Assembly (NCBI GenBank): GCA_934747325.1
Contig: CAKVGW010000006.1
Location: forward strand, 1-49,232
Source: an uncultured Candidatus Melainabacteria bacterium
GTDB taxonomy: Bacteria; Cyanobacteriota; Vampirovibrionia; Gastranaerophilales; Gastranaerophilaceae
DNA length: 49,232 nucleotides
Direction of reading: 5' to 3'
Shown here: positions 1 through 8,969 of the stretch, in pieces
How the letters are laid out: every line of letters starts with the position of its first letter
How positions within the stretch are numbered: position 1 is the first letter of the stretch
Translations under genes and position numbers: made by a program
The notes under the pieces: generated by a model
Databases searched by the model: none
Seen by the model: only the letters and a program-made list of their open reading frames with translations
What the model was told of the DNA's origin: nothing

Positions 1-1659
1 AAAATCCAAAACAGAGAATACAAAGACGTAATTTTAGAACTTGCCGACAAATACGGAATCGAACTTCCTAAAAAATACGGTGCATCTTCTGAAACAAAAA
101 GTTTAAAAAAAGACATGATAAAAGCATGCGCGAAGGCTGCAAAGTTTTATCACATGCAACTTAGAAGTGCTGACGACGCAAACAAAGCGATGACCGCGCT
201 TCGCAAACGCAACGTGGATGATACGATTATTGATAAGTTTACTTTGGGTTGGGCGCCAAACAAGTATGACACTTTGTATAAAGAACTTAAAAAAGAATTC
301 AAGGATGAAATTTTAGAAAAAGCCGGACTAATTCTAAAATCAAATTCCGGCGGATATATTGACCGTTTTAGAAATAGAATTATAATTCCTATTCAAAACG
401 AAAACGGAGAATATGTTGCCTTTGGTGCGCGTGCGGTTGATGAAGGACAAAATCCAAAATACTTAAATTCATCAGATTCTTTGATTTATAACAAAAGTAA
501 ACTTTTGTTCGGTCTGAATTCTGCTCAAGACGCGATTAAAGCAGAAGATGGCGTTGTAATTATGGAAGGATATTTTGACGTAATTTCAGCACAAGCGCAT
601 GGAGTTGGAAACGCAGTCGCTTCTTGCGGAACAGCCTTAACACCTGACCACGTTAAATTATTATCCAGATATACAAAATCAAGAAGAATTTTTCTATCTT
701 TTGATACTGATAAAGCCGGAGTCAACGCAACAACAAAGGGAAGTAACGTTATTAAAGAAACATTATCAACTTTGGGTGATGTTAAACAGTTTGATGAAAG
801 TCATATAGCTTCTGCCGTTGATAACAAATACGCGTGTGAAATCCGTGTAGTTTCACCGCCTCAAGGCAAAGACCCTGATGAATTTATACGCACAATGGGC
901 GGAGAAGTTTTTAAAGAATATATTAAAAATGCACCGCTTTTAATTGATTTTCTTTTAAACAATATTTTAAGAGAAAAAAATTCTGCACAAACTCCGCAAG
1001 AAAAAGCTGAATTAGTTGAAAAAATTATTGAAATTTTAAAAGATGTTAACAATAAAATTATTCAATCTGAATATGTAAAAATGGTTTCTACAGTTTTAGA
1101 AATCGACGAAGAAGCCATTCTGAAAGAACTTGCGCGTCATGAAAGACAAGGTGCATTAATCGAAAGGAATTTAAATACAAAAAAAGTTGTAACAAATTCT
1201 TCACAATTCGAGATAAAAGCGCAAAAAAATTTATTGAGCGTTTTTTTAGCAAGTGACAGTTCGTTAACCTTCAACCAAATAAACGAAATGTTACCTGAAA
1301 ATATCATCCAAGATGAAACGTTAATAATTGTAAAAAATACAATTGACAAATTGGCGTGTACAATAAATAATGTTAAGGAATTGACCAAAAGCTTATTTAC
1401 TGAATTCATAGAGGATGAGAATTTGACCCAAATAATTACAGACCTAGTCGAACTATCAGAAGCCTTTAACGGGCTTGAACCGGATGAGTTTGAAACTGCT
1501 GTAAGGGAAAACATCATAAGATTAAAAAGATGTTATCAGGAAAAAGATGCCGAAAAACTTCGTCAACAATACAAACAAGTAAACGATGACGAAATAGAAG
1601 CCCTAAAAATTCAAATGCAGCTTAGAGATAAAATTAAATTAAGGACTGGAGATAAATAA
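1..1659 (+). CDS. dnaG: DNA primase DnaG, 5'-truncated by window edge
   Basis: Synthesises RNA primers at the replication fork, working with the replicative helicase. The reading frame is open from base 1, and the residues before the first in-frame ATG (position 115) read like the end of the DnaG zinc-binding domain (KDVILELADKYGIEL), so the true start lies upstream of the window. Visible in order: the primase core with the conserved stretch FGARAVDEGQNPKYLNS; the TOPRIM fold with its glutamate in VVIMEGYFDVISA and the Asp motif FLSFDTDKAG; and a helical C-terminal region that would contact DnaB. The stop codon directly precedes the rpoD start, so the two genes form an operon, a classic pairing linking replication and transcription. 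Identity is secure; only the zinc-finger part cannot be seen. Confidence 0.96.
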   Translation, partial: KIQNREYKDVILELADKYGIELPKKYGASSETKSLKKDMIKACAKAAKFYHMQLRSADDANKAMTALRKRNVDDTIIDKFTLGWAPNKYDTLYKELKKEFKDEILEKAGLILKSNSGGYIDRFRNRIIIPIQNENGEYVAFGARAVDEGQNPKYLNSSDSLIYNKSKLLFGLNSAQDAIKAEDGVVIMEGYFDVISAQAHGVGNAVASCGTALTPDHVKLLSRYTKSRRIFLSFDTDKAGVNATTKGSNVIKETLSTLGDVKQFDESHIASAVDNKYACEIRVVSPPQGKDPDEFIRTMGGEVFKEYIKNAPLLIDFLLNNILREKNSAQTPQEKAELVEKIIEILKDVNNKIIQSEYVKMVSTVLEIDEEAILKELARHERQGALIERNLNTKKVVTNSSQFEIKAQKNLLSVFLASDSSLTFNQINEMLPENIIQDETLIIVKNTIDKLACTINNVKELTKSLFTEFIEDENLTQIITDLVELSEAFNGLEPDEFETAVRENIIRLKRCYQEKDAEKLRQQYKQVNDDEIEALKIQMQLRDKIKLRTGDK

Positions 1660-2739
1660 ATGACCCAAAAAAGAAACTCACATTCATCAGTAATCAGCGT
1701 AGAAGACGAAAACATGGATTTGTTAGACTACGATTCTGAGAAAGAGGATGATTACATTGAAACTGATTTAGGTACTGATAATATAGAAGATATTATTACT
1801 TCATCTAAACTAAGCGGTGTAAAGAGCGATGATTTCTACATGATGGATTCTGGAGATTCTCATCATGAAGTGGCTGAAGTTGAAGTACCAAAAGGTGTTG
1901 CTGTAGAAGACCCTGTAAGACTTTATTTAAGAGAAATCGGTCGTATCAAATTATTATCAACAAGCGAAGAAATTGAATTGGCACGTAAAATTATCCAAGG
2001 TGGAACACCGGGTGCTATCGCTAAAAGAAAATTAGTTCAAGCAAACTTAAGATTGGTTGTAAGTATTGCTAAAAAATATGTTGGTCGTGGCATGCTTTTC
2101 TTAGACCTTATTCAAGAAGGTAACTTAGGTTTAATCAGAGCTGCTGAAAAATTTGACCACGAAAGAGGTTTTAAATTCTCAACTTATGCAACTTGGTGGA
2201 TTAGACAAGCTATTACAAGAGCTATTGCAGACCAAGCAAGAACAATTCGTATACCTGTTCACATGGTTGAAACAATTAACAAACTTAAAAAAGTTACAAG
2301 AAGATTAGCTCAAGAACTTTCTAGAAAACCGACCGAAGATGAGTTGGCAGCAGAAATGGGCGTTTCAATTTCTAAATTGAGAGAAATCGTTAAGATTGCT
2401 CAAGAACCGCTTTCTTTGGAAACCCCAATCGGTAAAGAAGAAGATTCAAGATTAGGCGATTTTATCGAAGATAAAGAAGCTGACGCGCCAATCAAAACAG
2501 TTGCTTCTGAACTTCTTAGAGAAGATTTGGCAGAAGTTCTTTGCACACTTTCTCCACGTGAAAGAGATGTATTGAGATTACGTTTCGGTATGGATGATGG
2601 ACGTCAAAGAACATTAGAAGAAGTTGGTCAATTGTTCGGTGTAACTCGTGAACGTATCAGACAAATTGAAGCTAAGGCTTTGAGAAAATTACGTCACCCA
2701 AATCGTAGCAAACGATTAAGAGAATATGTAGAAAACTAA
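1660..2739 (+). CDS. rpoD: Primary (group 1) sigma-70 factor RpoD/SigA
   Basis: Housekeeping sigma factor that lets RNA polymerase recognise -35/-10 promoters. 359 residues: an acidic, poorly conserved N-terminus (about 1-80), region 1.2 ([16 protein letters not shown], about 84-99), region 2 with the -10-binding helix ([20 protein letters not shown], about 165-184), region 3, and region 4 with the -35-binding helix-turn-helix ([20 protein letters not shown]). The length fits short SigA proteins that lack the long non-conserved insert of E. coli sigma-70. The ATG follows the dnaG TAA with no gap, and GGAG lies just upstream, so translation is probably coupled. A strong terminator follows. Promoters of consensus type seen throughout the window agree with a standard SigA. 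Confidence 0.97.
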   Translation: MTQKRNSHSSVISVEDENMDLLDYDSEKEDDYIETDLGTDNIEDIITSSKLSGVKSDDFYMMDSGDSHHEVAEVEVPKGVAVEDPVRLYLREIGRIKLLSTSEEIELARKIIQGGTPGAIAKRKLVQANLRLVVSIAKKYVGRGMLFLDLIQEGNLGLIRAAEKFDHERGFKFSTYATWWIRQAITRAIADQARTIRIPVHMVETINKLKKVTRRLAQELSRKPTEDELAAEMGVSISKLREIVKIAQEPLSLETPIGKEEDSRLGDFIEDKEADAPIKTVASELLREDLAEVLCTLSPRERDVLRLRFGMDDGRQRTLEEVGQLFGVTRERIRQIEAKALRKLRHPNRSKRLREYVEN

Positions 2740-2745
2740 AAATCA

Positions 2746-2779
2746 AAAAGGACAATTGAAAATATTCAATTGTCCTTTT
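2746..2779 (+). terminator. Intrinsic terminator after dnaG-rpoD
   Basis: A perfect 15-bp stem (AAAAGGACAATTGAA with its complement) closes a 4-base loop, and the 3' arm ends in a T-rich run. It lies 6 bases after the rpoD stop. Confidence 0.9.
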
Positions 2780-2794
2780 ATTTTAAAAATAAAT

Positions 2795-2817
2795 GGTGCA
2801 AAGAATTGCACCCTACC
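2795..2817. repeat. GGTGCA...TGCACC intergenic hairpin, copy 1
   Basis: GGTGCAAAGAATTGCACC followed by CTACC. Related palindromes with the same GGTGCA arms and CTACC tail occur near 13276, 18898, 19012 and 27058, so this is a dispersed family rather than part of the rpoD terminator. Confidence 0.6.
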
Positions 2818-2860
2818 TTTCTAAATTAAAAATAATTTAATACTATTTTCCGTTTTCCTT

Positions 2861-2889
2861 TTGTAATTTTTCATTTTTATTTTTATGCT
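2861..2889 (+). promoter_or_regulatory. Promoter of the histidine kinase gene
   Basis: TTGTAA (2861-2866), a 17-base spacer and TATGCT (2884-2889). Transcription would start near 2896, only about five bases before the ATG at 2901, which has no Shine-Dalgarno sequence. The mRNA would be leaderless or nearly so. Confidence 0.55.
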
Positions 2890-2900
2890 ATCATCTTATT

Positions 2901-4913
2901 ATGACAAAGTTTTTGTTGATTAGCGAGGATAGTGAAAAAGAACAGATTTTAAGAGAAGTTTTTCCGATGGATGAAATTGCAGTTACGTCGGATGAACTCT
3001 TGATTTTTGACATTTTAAAAGTAGAAGAACCTGATATCGTTATTGTTGATGGCGATATTGAAACTTTGGATTTAAAACACTTGTGTCGAAAAATCAAGCA
3101 ATATCCTGTTGTAGTATTACTTATGCTAGGTCAAAAAGAACTTAACAAGGATGTTTTACATAACGCAAATTTGTTTATTCAATCGCCGATTGATAAAAAG
3201 CTTCTTTCTGCGACTGTTGAATCAGGTTTAAAGACGCGACTTTCTTTATTAAAGATGACAAAATCTAACCAAGAATTAGCCAGAAGTCTTTACCAATTAA
3301 ACGTTTTGTATAACACAAGTTCGCAACTCGCCGGTTCTTTAGACAAAGACAAATTAATCAAAATCATGATTGAAGGTATCGAAAAATCATTGAATTTTGA
3401 ACTTGCTTGTACTCTGATGTTTCGTTCAGAACGTGAGCCCGTTTTAATAATCAATTCGATTTACAAAGTTTCTGACAGATTATTGGAAGCTCTAAAGCTT
3501 CGTGCAATTTTGAGTTACAAATCTTTGCTTGCAGACCCTCCTGTTGATATCAAAATCGGCAATTTAAAGATTGAAAAGAATATTAAGCATAATATTCAGG
3601 AATACGATTTTTCAATTCTTCGATACGATAATATGTTTGCGCCAATCACGCTGAACGATGAGTTTTTCGGGTTTACGGAAATTTATAGGGAGAAACCTTT
3701 TTCAACAGAAGACGCAACTTGTTTTCAAACTCTTGTTCAACAAGTTACAATTCCTTTGCAGAGCGCTTCTTTTACGCAAGAATTAAAAGCGACAAACAGA
3801 AAATTACAAAAACTTGAGCGTTTGAAATCAGAATTTATTTCAATTGTATCGCACGAATTAAGAACTCCATTGACCGCTATCAAAAACGCTATGGACATTA
3901 TTCTTAGCGGTAAAGCCGGAGATATGACCGAAAATATAGAAAAATTTGTTTCTATGGGAAAACGTAATGCAATAAGACTTTCAGGAATTATCAACGACCT
4001 TCTTGATATTTCAAAAATCGAAGCAGGGAAAATGGATTTCAAATTTGAGCTTATTCATGTTGAGCCTGTAATTGAATATGTAAAAACAAATTTGTCAGAA
4101 GTTGCTAAAGAAAAGAATTTAACTATAAAATATATTCCATCGGGCGAAGATGTAGAAGTGTATGCAGACTCAAACAGATTAGAACAGGTGTTAACAAACC
4201 TTGTTTCTAATGCAATTAAATTTACGCCTGATGCGGGTGAAATTGAAATAACTTCAAAAGTTGTGAACGCTCGTGAACTTCAATATGACAATTGTTTTGA
4301 AGATGATATTAAAAAACTTCAAGGAAATTATTTGCAAGTTTGTGTAGAAGATCACGGTATTGGTATTGAACGTAAGGATTTAAATCATGTTTTCGATAAA
4401 TTTGCACAAATAGAAAACTCACTTTCAAGAAAAGTCGGCGGTTCAGGTTTAGGTTTGCCGATTGCCAGACAGTTGATGGAATCTCATAACGGTGCGATTT
4501 GGTGCGATAGTGAAATTAATAAAGGTTCAAAATTCTATTTTGTAATTCCTGTTGCAAATGACAAAAGCAATTTTACAATGATAAGAAAACAACTTTCTCA
4601 AAAAGCACGTTCAAACGGTTCAACAATTGCGGTAATTAAAATTAAATCGACAAATGAAGTTATTGAAAACTTGCTTAAAGAAAATAATTTATTAAATAAA
4701 ACATATATGACAAATTCTCTAATCGAAAAAGAAGGCGCTATGACAACTTTGTCGCTAATTTTAATGGACGGCGACAAACCTTCTGCCGAATTTTTGAAGA
4801 AAAAAATCGACTCGGTTATTGAGCAGAATAAAAACTTATACGGAGAATGTGATATAATGTATTCATACGAGATTGAAGGAGATACACATGAAAAAGATTC
4901 TTATAGTAGATGA
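2901..4913 (+). CDS. Soluble sensor histidine kinase with receiver-like N-terminus and GAF domain
   Basis: 670-residue two-component sensor with no membrane segments, so it senses a cytoplasmic signal or a partner protein. Residues 1-110 resemble a receiver fold (acidic ISEDSEKE, then IVIVDGD), but the conserved Lys-Pro near its end is Ser-Pro (QSPID), so it is probably a pseudo-receiver. A GAF-like region follows (about 130-290), then the dimerisation/phospho-acceptor helix with the His in SIVSHELRTPLTA, and the ATPase domain with N box (LVSNAIKFTP), G1 (VEDHGIGIE) and G2 (GGSGLGLPIA). An extra C-terminal tail of roughly 110 residues is not recognised. The gene overlaps the downstream single-domain receiver by 26 bases, so that protein is the likely phosphotransfer partner. 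Confidence 0.88.
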   Translation: MTKFLLISEDSEKEQILREVFPMDEIAVTSDELLIFDILKVEEPDIVIVDGDIETLDLKHLCRKIKQYPVVVLLMLGQKELNKDVLHNANLFIQSPIDKKLLSATVESGLKTRLSLLKMTKSNQELARSLYQLNVLYNTSSQLAGSLDKDKLIKIMIEGIEKSLNFELACTLMFRSEREPVLIINSIYKVSDRLLEALKLRAILSYKSLLADPPVDIKIGNLKIEKNIKHNIQEYDFSILRYDNMFAPITLNDEFFGFTEIYREKPFSTEDATCFQTLVQQVTIPLQSASFTQELKATNRKLQKLERLKSEFISIVSHELRTPLTAIKNAMDIILSGKAGDMTENIEKFVSMGKRNAIRLSGIINDLLDISKIEAGKMDFKFELIHVEPVIEYVKTNLSEVAKEKNLTIKYIPSGEDVEVYADSNRLEQVLTNLVSNAIKFTPDAGEIEITSKVVNARELQYDNCFEDDIKKLQGNYLQVCVEDHGIGIERKDLNHVFDKFAQIENSLSRKVGGSGLGLPIARQLMESHNGAIWCDSEINKGSKFYFVIPVANDKSNFTMIRKQLSQKARSNGSTIAVIKIKSTNEVIENLLKENNLLNKTYMTNSLIEKEGAMTTLSLILMDGDKPSAEFLKKKIDSVIEQNKNLYGECDIMYSYEIEGDTHEKDSYSR

Positions 4914-5250
4914 CGAGCAAGACATCGTAGAAAGTCTAAAGTTCGTTTTAGAAGTTTCGGGCTTTGTGTGTTATACGGCTTATAACGGAGAAGACGGCTT
5001 GAAGCTTGCAAAGGAGATAATGCCAGATTTAATTATCCTTGATGTTATGATGCCAAAAATCAACGGTTATAAAATCAGCCGACTCCTTAAGTATGACAGC
5101 AAATATAAAGATATTCCGATAATTATGGTAACAGCGCGTTCTCAATTGGAAGACAAAATGATTGGTGAAGAAACCGGAGTTAACGAATATATCACCAAAC
5201 CATTTGAATTGGATGCGATTGTGAAAAAGGTGGAAGAATATCTTAAATAG
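4888..5250 (+). CDS. Single-domain response regulator (CheY/Spo0F-like)
   Basis: 120-residue stand-alone receiver domain: acidic pocket VDDE (residues 8-10), phospho-acceptor Asp52 in LIILDVMMP, Thr82 and Lys104 in ITKPF. It has no output domain, so it acts by protein contact or in a phosphorelay. The ATG at 4888 is preferred because AAGGAG ends six bases upstream; an in-frame TTG at 4873 would add five residues but contains the ribosome binding site. It starts inside the end of the kinase gene, implying coupled expression with its probable cognate kinase. The degenerate PilB-like gene follows 150 bases later, beyond an inverted repeat. Confidence 0.9.
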   Translation: MKKILIVDDEQDIVESLKFVLEVSGFVCYTAYNGEDGLKLAKEIMPDLIILDVMMPKINGYKISRLLKYDSKYKDIPIIMVTARSQLEDKMIGEETGVNEYITKPFELDAIVKKVEEYLK

Positions 5251-5356
5251 GAGTTGAAGAGAGGAACAGTTGAAAAGCTGAAGAGTTTGAATGAATTTTA
5301 TTTGTTTAATATTTAATACAAACTTTTCCACTTATCCACTTTTCAACTGTTCAACT
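5251..5356. repeat. Long imperfect inverted repeat, GTTGAA family copy 1
   Basis: The left arm contains GTTGAAGAG, GTTGAAAAGCTGAAGAG and TTTGAATG. The right arm contains the complementary CTTTTCCAC, CTTTTCAACTGTTCAAC. The AT-rich centre has ATTTAATACAAACTT. The same layout, with a similar centre and arms built of short degenerate units, recurs near 13346, 14915, 16398, 18927 and 42150. Confidence 0.65.
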
Positions 5357-5399
5357 AAATCTTATTGCTCAAAATTGTTTAATTTAAACAGGTACAGAC

Positions 5400-6785
5400 A
5401 TGGAAACAGTAAACAACAAAACATTAGAAAAACTTAAGTACGAGCTTGTTCGAGATGGCGTGGTTTCTTATGAAACCTTGGAAAAAGCCGAAGAACTTGC
5501 TAACGTACAAAGTATAAATATCGGTCAAGCTCTCATTAACTCAGGAATTTTAGCGGAAGATACCTTGTTGAAATTTTTGGAAAGCAAGTTACATATCCCT
5601 TACGTTAATTTGGAAGATTATGAACCCGATACCAAATGTTTTAAATATGTTTCTTTTGCGGATGCAAGAAGATATCGCATAATCCCGTTGTTTAAAATTG
5701 AAGATGTTTTAACTGTTGCAATGTCTGACCCGTTGGATTTGTTTGCAATAGACAAGGTTATTGAAACCGCAGAATGTTCAATTGAGCCGGTAATTGCTTC
5801 AGAAGCAAGCATAATCAAGAAGATTGATGAATACTACAAAGTTGCTGATACGGTTGACAGCATTACTTTGACTCCTGATGATGAAAAAGAATTTGATTGG
5901 ACAGAAGAACTCCATAAAGAAGAAGCGGGCGAAGAACATATTCAGCACGTTATTAGAGCGATTTTAAAACAGGCTATTATTGAAGATATTCATGAACTTA
6001 ACTTTGAACAAGTTGAAGAAGGTCTAAAAGTTGTATTCAAAAAAGATGGTGAAATATTTGATAAAGGTACAATTCCTGCAATTTTGAACTCAGCTTTTGT
6101 TTCCAAATTAAAAACGCTTTCAAATTTGGATGCTACCGTTTGTGAAATTCCGCAACTCGGTAAACTTTGTTTTAAAGTTGAAAACACAATGCTTATTGCG
6201 TCAGTTTCATCATTCCCAACGATTATGGGCGAAAGAATTTCTTTGAAGATTTATAAACCCCCTCGTCATTTAGACAAAATTATTACAGATGAAAAACAGA
6301 GAAGTATTATTGCACATGCACTTGATAATCCTGGAATAATTCTTGTTTGCGGTTCACCTTTGAGCGGAAAAACCCACGTAATTTACTCGCTTTTATCAGA
6401 GGTGGCTAAATCAGAAAAAAATATTATGACAATTGAATCAATTGCTAAATACGAACTCAAGGGCGTTAATCAGTGCGAACTTAACGAAAATATCGGTTTT
6501 AATATGGATAAAGCACTCAGATATGTTGAGTTTCAATCTCCTGATATCATTTATTTGGAAGGCGTTAAAACTCGTGATGCGTTTGAATTTTTGTCAGAAC
6601 TTTTCTACAACGACAAAATTGTTTTAACTGAATTTATGGCAAACAATATGACTGATTTAAGACAAAAACTTGCTTTTGATGATTTTCAGTCTTTCAAATC
6701 ATTGATTTCTTGCCTAATTTTTATTCACTCTAAAGACAGCGTGGAAGTGTTTGATAAAGCGACTTTGCAGAAATACTTGGCGTAA
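5400..6785 (+). CDS. Degenerate PilB/GspE-type secretion ATPase
   Basis: 461 residues. The N-terminus (about 15-145) matches the MshEN/T2SSE N-terminal fold of type IV pilus and type II secretion ATPases (NIGQALINSGILAEDTLLKFL; IPLFKIEDVLTVAMSDP). The C-terminal ATPase keeps a P-loop (GSPLSGKT, 318-325) but has lost the other signatures. The Asp box normally reading IEDPVE is IESIAK; the Walker B stretch (DPDIIMVGEIRD in the family) is SPDIIYLEGVKT; the His box TLHTN is TEFMA; and the four-cysteine zinc motif is absent. It is also shorter than PilB (about 560). Family membership is clear; whether it hydrolyses ATP is doubtful. It may be a regulatory paralogue of a real PilB encoded elsewhere. 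It follows the kinase/receiver pair on the same strand. Confidence 0.8.
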   Translation: METVNNKTLEKLKYELVRDGVVSYETLEKAEELANVQSINIGQALINSGILAEDTLLKFLESKLHIPYVNLEDYEPDTKCFKYVSFADARRYRIIPLFKIEDVLTVAMSDPLDLFAIDKVIETAECSIEPVIASEASIIKKIDEYYKVADTVDSITLTPDDEKEFDWTEELHKEEAGEEHIQHVIRAILKQAIIEDIHELNFEQVEEGLKVVFKKDGEIFDKGTIPAILNSAFVSKLKTLSNLDATVCEIPQLGKLCFKVENTMLIASVSSFPTIMGERISLKIYKPPRHLDKIITDEKQRSIIAHALDNPGIILVCGSPLSGKTHVIYSLLSEVAKSEKNIMTIESIAKYELKGVNQCELNENIGFNMDKALRYVEFQSPDIIYLEGVKTRDAFEFLSELFYNDKIVLTEFMANNMTDLRQKLAFDDFQSFKSLISCLIFIHSKDSVEVFDKATLQKYLA

Positions 6786-6820
6786 TTCTTTAGTTGAAAA
6801 TTGAATAGTTTTGTTCATTT

Positions 6821-7465
6821 TCAATCACCAACAGGATGAATTCTTGTGTTTGAATAATATTCATGATTAATTTTGTCTGCGTTTTCCACTCTTTGCAATT
6901 TATTATCTAATTCTGAATTTGGGCTAAGAGTGGTAGCCAATTTTAAATATTTTAAGGCAGATTTTGTGTCGCCAAACTTTTCGTAAATATCACCTAATTT
7001 ATAGGCGGTTTCATAATGCCTTGTGTAACCGAATTTATATGCCTCACTGTAAAATCGCAAAGCTTTTTTGTACATTTGTCTTTTGTAATAAAATTCGCCA
7101 AGTCTAAAATATGCCTCCGGTTCATTTGGTTTGATTCCCATTGCGTCAAAAAACGCTCCTTTTGCATAACGGTCTTTACCTGCAATGTCATATAAAGTAC
7201 CTAGTCTGGTCAAATACATAACGTTATCGTGATTTTTGTGCGCTAACATGTGATAAAGATTCAAGGCAGCTGTCATATCTTCACTATTTTTGCCGTTTCT
7301 TAATGCTAAATTGTAATAAAAACCGGCTTTAGCTTGTAATTCATCTTCATCTAATTTTGAGTAGTCAATTGGAATTGAATATTCTAAACCGCCTTGAATT
7401 GCAGAGAACACTGGTAATATGAACATATTTAAGATTAAAAATAAAAACAAAAATTTTCGATTCAT
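6821..7465 (-). CDS. Exported TPR-repeat protein
   Basis: 214 residues from the ATG at 7465. The N-terminus is a signal peptide (MNRKFLFLFLILNMFILPVFSA), so the protein is exported. The rest is helical with tetratricopeptide repeats, clearest in EAYFRLGEFYYKRQMYKKAL and AYKLGDIYEKFGDTKSALKY. TPRs scaffold protein complexes; the partner is unknown. A longer frame begins at 7501, but that segment contains a -35/-10 promoter and would hide the signal peptide, so the shorter form is called. No Shine-Dalgarno is visible, consistent with a leaderless mRNA. Convergent with the PilB-like gene. Confidence 0.8.
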   Translation of the reverse strand: MNRKFLFLFLILNMFILPVFSAIQGGLEYSIPIDYSKLDEDELQAKAGFYYNLALRNGKNSEDMTAALNLYHMLAHKNHDNVMYLTRLGTLYDIAGKDRYAKGAFFDAMGIKPNEPEAYFRLGEFYYKRQMYKKALRFYSEAYKFGYTRHYETAYKLGDIYEKFGDTKSALKYLKLATTLSPNSELDNKLQRVENADKINHEYYSNTRIHPVGD

Positions 7466-7471
7466 AATAAA

Positions 7472-7501
7472 ATTATACTGAAAAATGAATAGTTTTGGCA
7501 A
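7472..7501 (-). promoter_or_regulatory. Leaderless promoter of the TPR gene
   Basis: On the minus strand: TTGCCA (7501-7496), an 18-base spacer, and TATAAT (7477-7472). Only six bases separate the -10 box from the ATG at 7465, so transcription should start at or next to the A of the start codon. Confidence 0.7.
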
Positions 7502-7597
7502 TTTTTAATCAGATTTCATCCAGAATTAATATATTAAGATTTGTTACGCATTTTTTAAGGAATGAAATTCTATTTCAAAATTATACTTAATATATAT

Positions 7598-8779
7598 ATG
7601 ACACAAGGAAATTTAATACAATTAAAAATTGATAGAAGTTTGTCTTATACGATTGACAAGCAGTTGGATACGGAATTAGGTCAAGATATTCAACTTAACA
7701 ACAATCAATGGCAATCAGTATTCAATATTGTTAAAAGTGATAAAGCGACGGAAAAACAACAATATCGTGGCAACGGCGAAAACATTAATGACGGTAAAGA
7801 TTTTCGTGTAGACCAAAATCAAGTTTATAGTTTTACTCGAAATGCTTGGAATGCGATTTTAGACATTGCACGCGGTTCTATTAAAAAGGAAGAAGCTGAA
7901 ACTCCGCAACAAGAAAATGTTCAAATGCCAACTTCTGATAAAGAAGTTAAAATGGGAACTGAAAAAGAAGCTTATGAATATGAAGATACAGTTCTTGATA
8001 TTTTGAAAAAGGCAAATATTGACACTTCTGATATTGAAGTGAATGATGTTATTCAAAAATATAAAAATATCGTTGAATACAATAAAGCTAATAATATTGA
8101 AGTTGATGAAGCCAGATTAACAGAACGAATTGAAAATTATGCAAAAGGGTTGAAATTTGCAAAAGTTGAAGCAGGTTTTGATAGCGTTATTAAAGATGCT
8201 TATAATCAATCAGAATTCACAGAGGAAGAAATTGCTCAAATATTGCAAACAGAAGGTCAAGAAGGATTGACCCAAAGATATAAAGAAAAAACTGAAAAAA
8301 CTTGGGAAAATTATGATAAAAACTTTAAAAATCAAGAAATAACAGATGCTATAAATAGTGGTAATATGACAAATTATAAAAATGCTCTTTATCAATTTGC
8401 AAAAGAACAAATTAAAACTTATGATGATTTAAAAGGCGATGGCAAAATAAGTTTTGATGAATTTTTAGCAAAAGAAGAAGAAAAAATTGGTGCAAAACTT
8501 GATGAAGAAGAAAAAGCCGGAGCTAAAAAGATTTTTGAATTTTTAGATAAAAATCAAAGCGGATATATTGATAAAGAAGAATTTGCAGCTTATTTATTGT
8601 CTATGGCAAAAATAACAGATGGTAATGAAAAGAAAACAGCTGATGATATTACATTGAAAGAATATATGATTACTAATAATGTGTTGTCTGAAATTGGTAT
8701 GAATCAAGAAAGTAATGATTCAAAAATTCTTAAAAAATTATTTGACGTAAACTATAACGGCTTAACTTCAATAAAATAA
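7598..8779 (+). CDS. EF-hand calcium-binding protein of unknown role
   Basis: 393 residues, Glu/Lys rich and mostly helical, without signal peptide or membrane segment. Three EF-hand-like loops lie near the C-terminus: DLKGDGKISFDE (position 3 is Lys, so imperfect), DKNQSGYIDKEE (canonical), and DVNYNGLTSIK, which is cut off by the stop codon at loop position 11 and lacks the final Glu. Calcium binding is therefore likely at one or two sites. The start is uncertain: an in-frame ATG at 7562 has AAGGA only one base away, too close to work normally, while 7598 has TATACT at 7582-7587 just upstream and could be leaderless. A second EF-hand protein lies at 40315-40872. Function unknown. Confidence 0.7.
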   Translation: MTQGNLIQLKIDRSLSYTIDKQLDTELGQDIQLNNNQWQSVFNIVKSDKATEKQQYRGNGENINDGKDFRVDQNQVYSFTRNAWNAILDIARGSIKKEEAETPQQENVQMPTSDKEVKMGTEKEAYEYEDTVLDILKKANIDTSDIEVNDVIQKYKNIVEYNKANNIEVDEARLTERIENYAKGLKFAKVEAGFDSVIKDAYNQSEFTEEEIAQILQTEGQEGLTQRYKEKTEKTWENYDKNFKNQEITDAINSGNMTNYKNALYQFAKEQIKTYDDLKGDGKISFDEFLAKEEEKIGAKLDEEEKAGAKKIFEFLDKNQSGYIDKEEFAAYLLSMAKITDGNEKKTADDITLKEYMITNNVLSEIGMNQESNDSKILKKLFDVNYNGLTSIK

Positions 8780-8969
8780 TAGCTTGATATACTGAATAAA
8801 GTATTAAGGTGTGCTTATTTGTGCGCCGATAACTTTTGTTTAAGTTCGGTATGTACGTGCGTCTTACTTTCTTTTTACTACTTGTACTGAAAACATGTTC
8901 ATGCGACAATGTGATTAACTGGGAAACAGTATAAATAGTAGTAGTAGAAATATAAAGGAAATTAGGACA
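8780..8969 (+). promoter_or_regulatory. Long structured leader upstream of fusA
   Basis: 190 bases without a gene. A hairpin pairs CCGATAACTT (8826-8835) with AAGTTCGG (8842-8849). A wider imperfect inverted repeat pairs TTTCTTTTTACTACTTGTACTG (around 8869-8890, quoted only to show the arm) with CAGTATAAATAGTAGTAG near 8928-8948. The sequence could attenuate or regulate EF-G synthesis. No known riboswitch was recognised. Confidence 0.35.

Noticed and set aside
1137-1517. 126-codon minus-strand ORF inside dnaG
   Set aside because: It is antisense to a clear dnaG coding region, has no ribosome site and a composition expected of a shadow frame.
7466-7501. Longer start for the TPR gene at 7501
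   Set aside because: The segment is a -35/-10 promoter, and the extension would bury a clear signal peptide.
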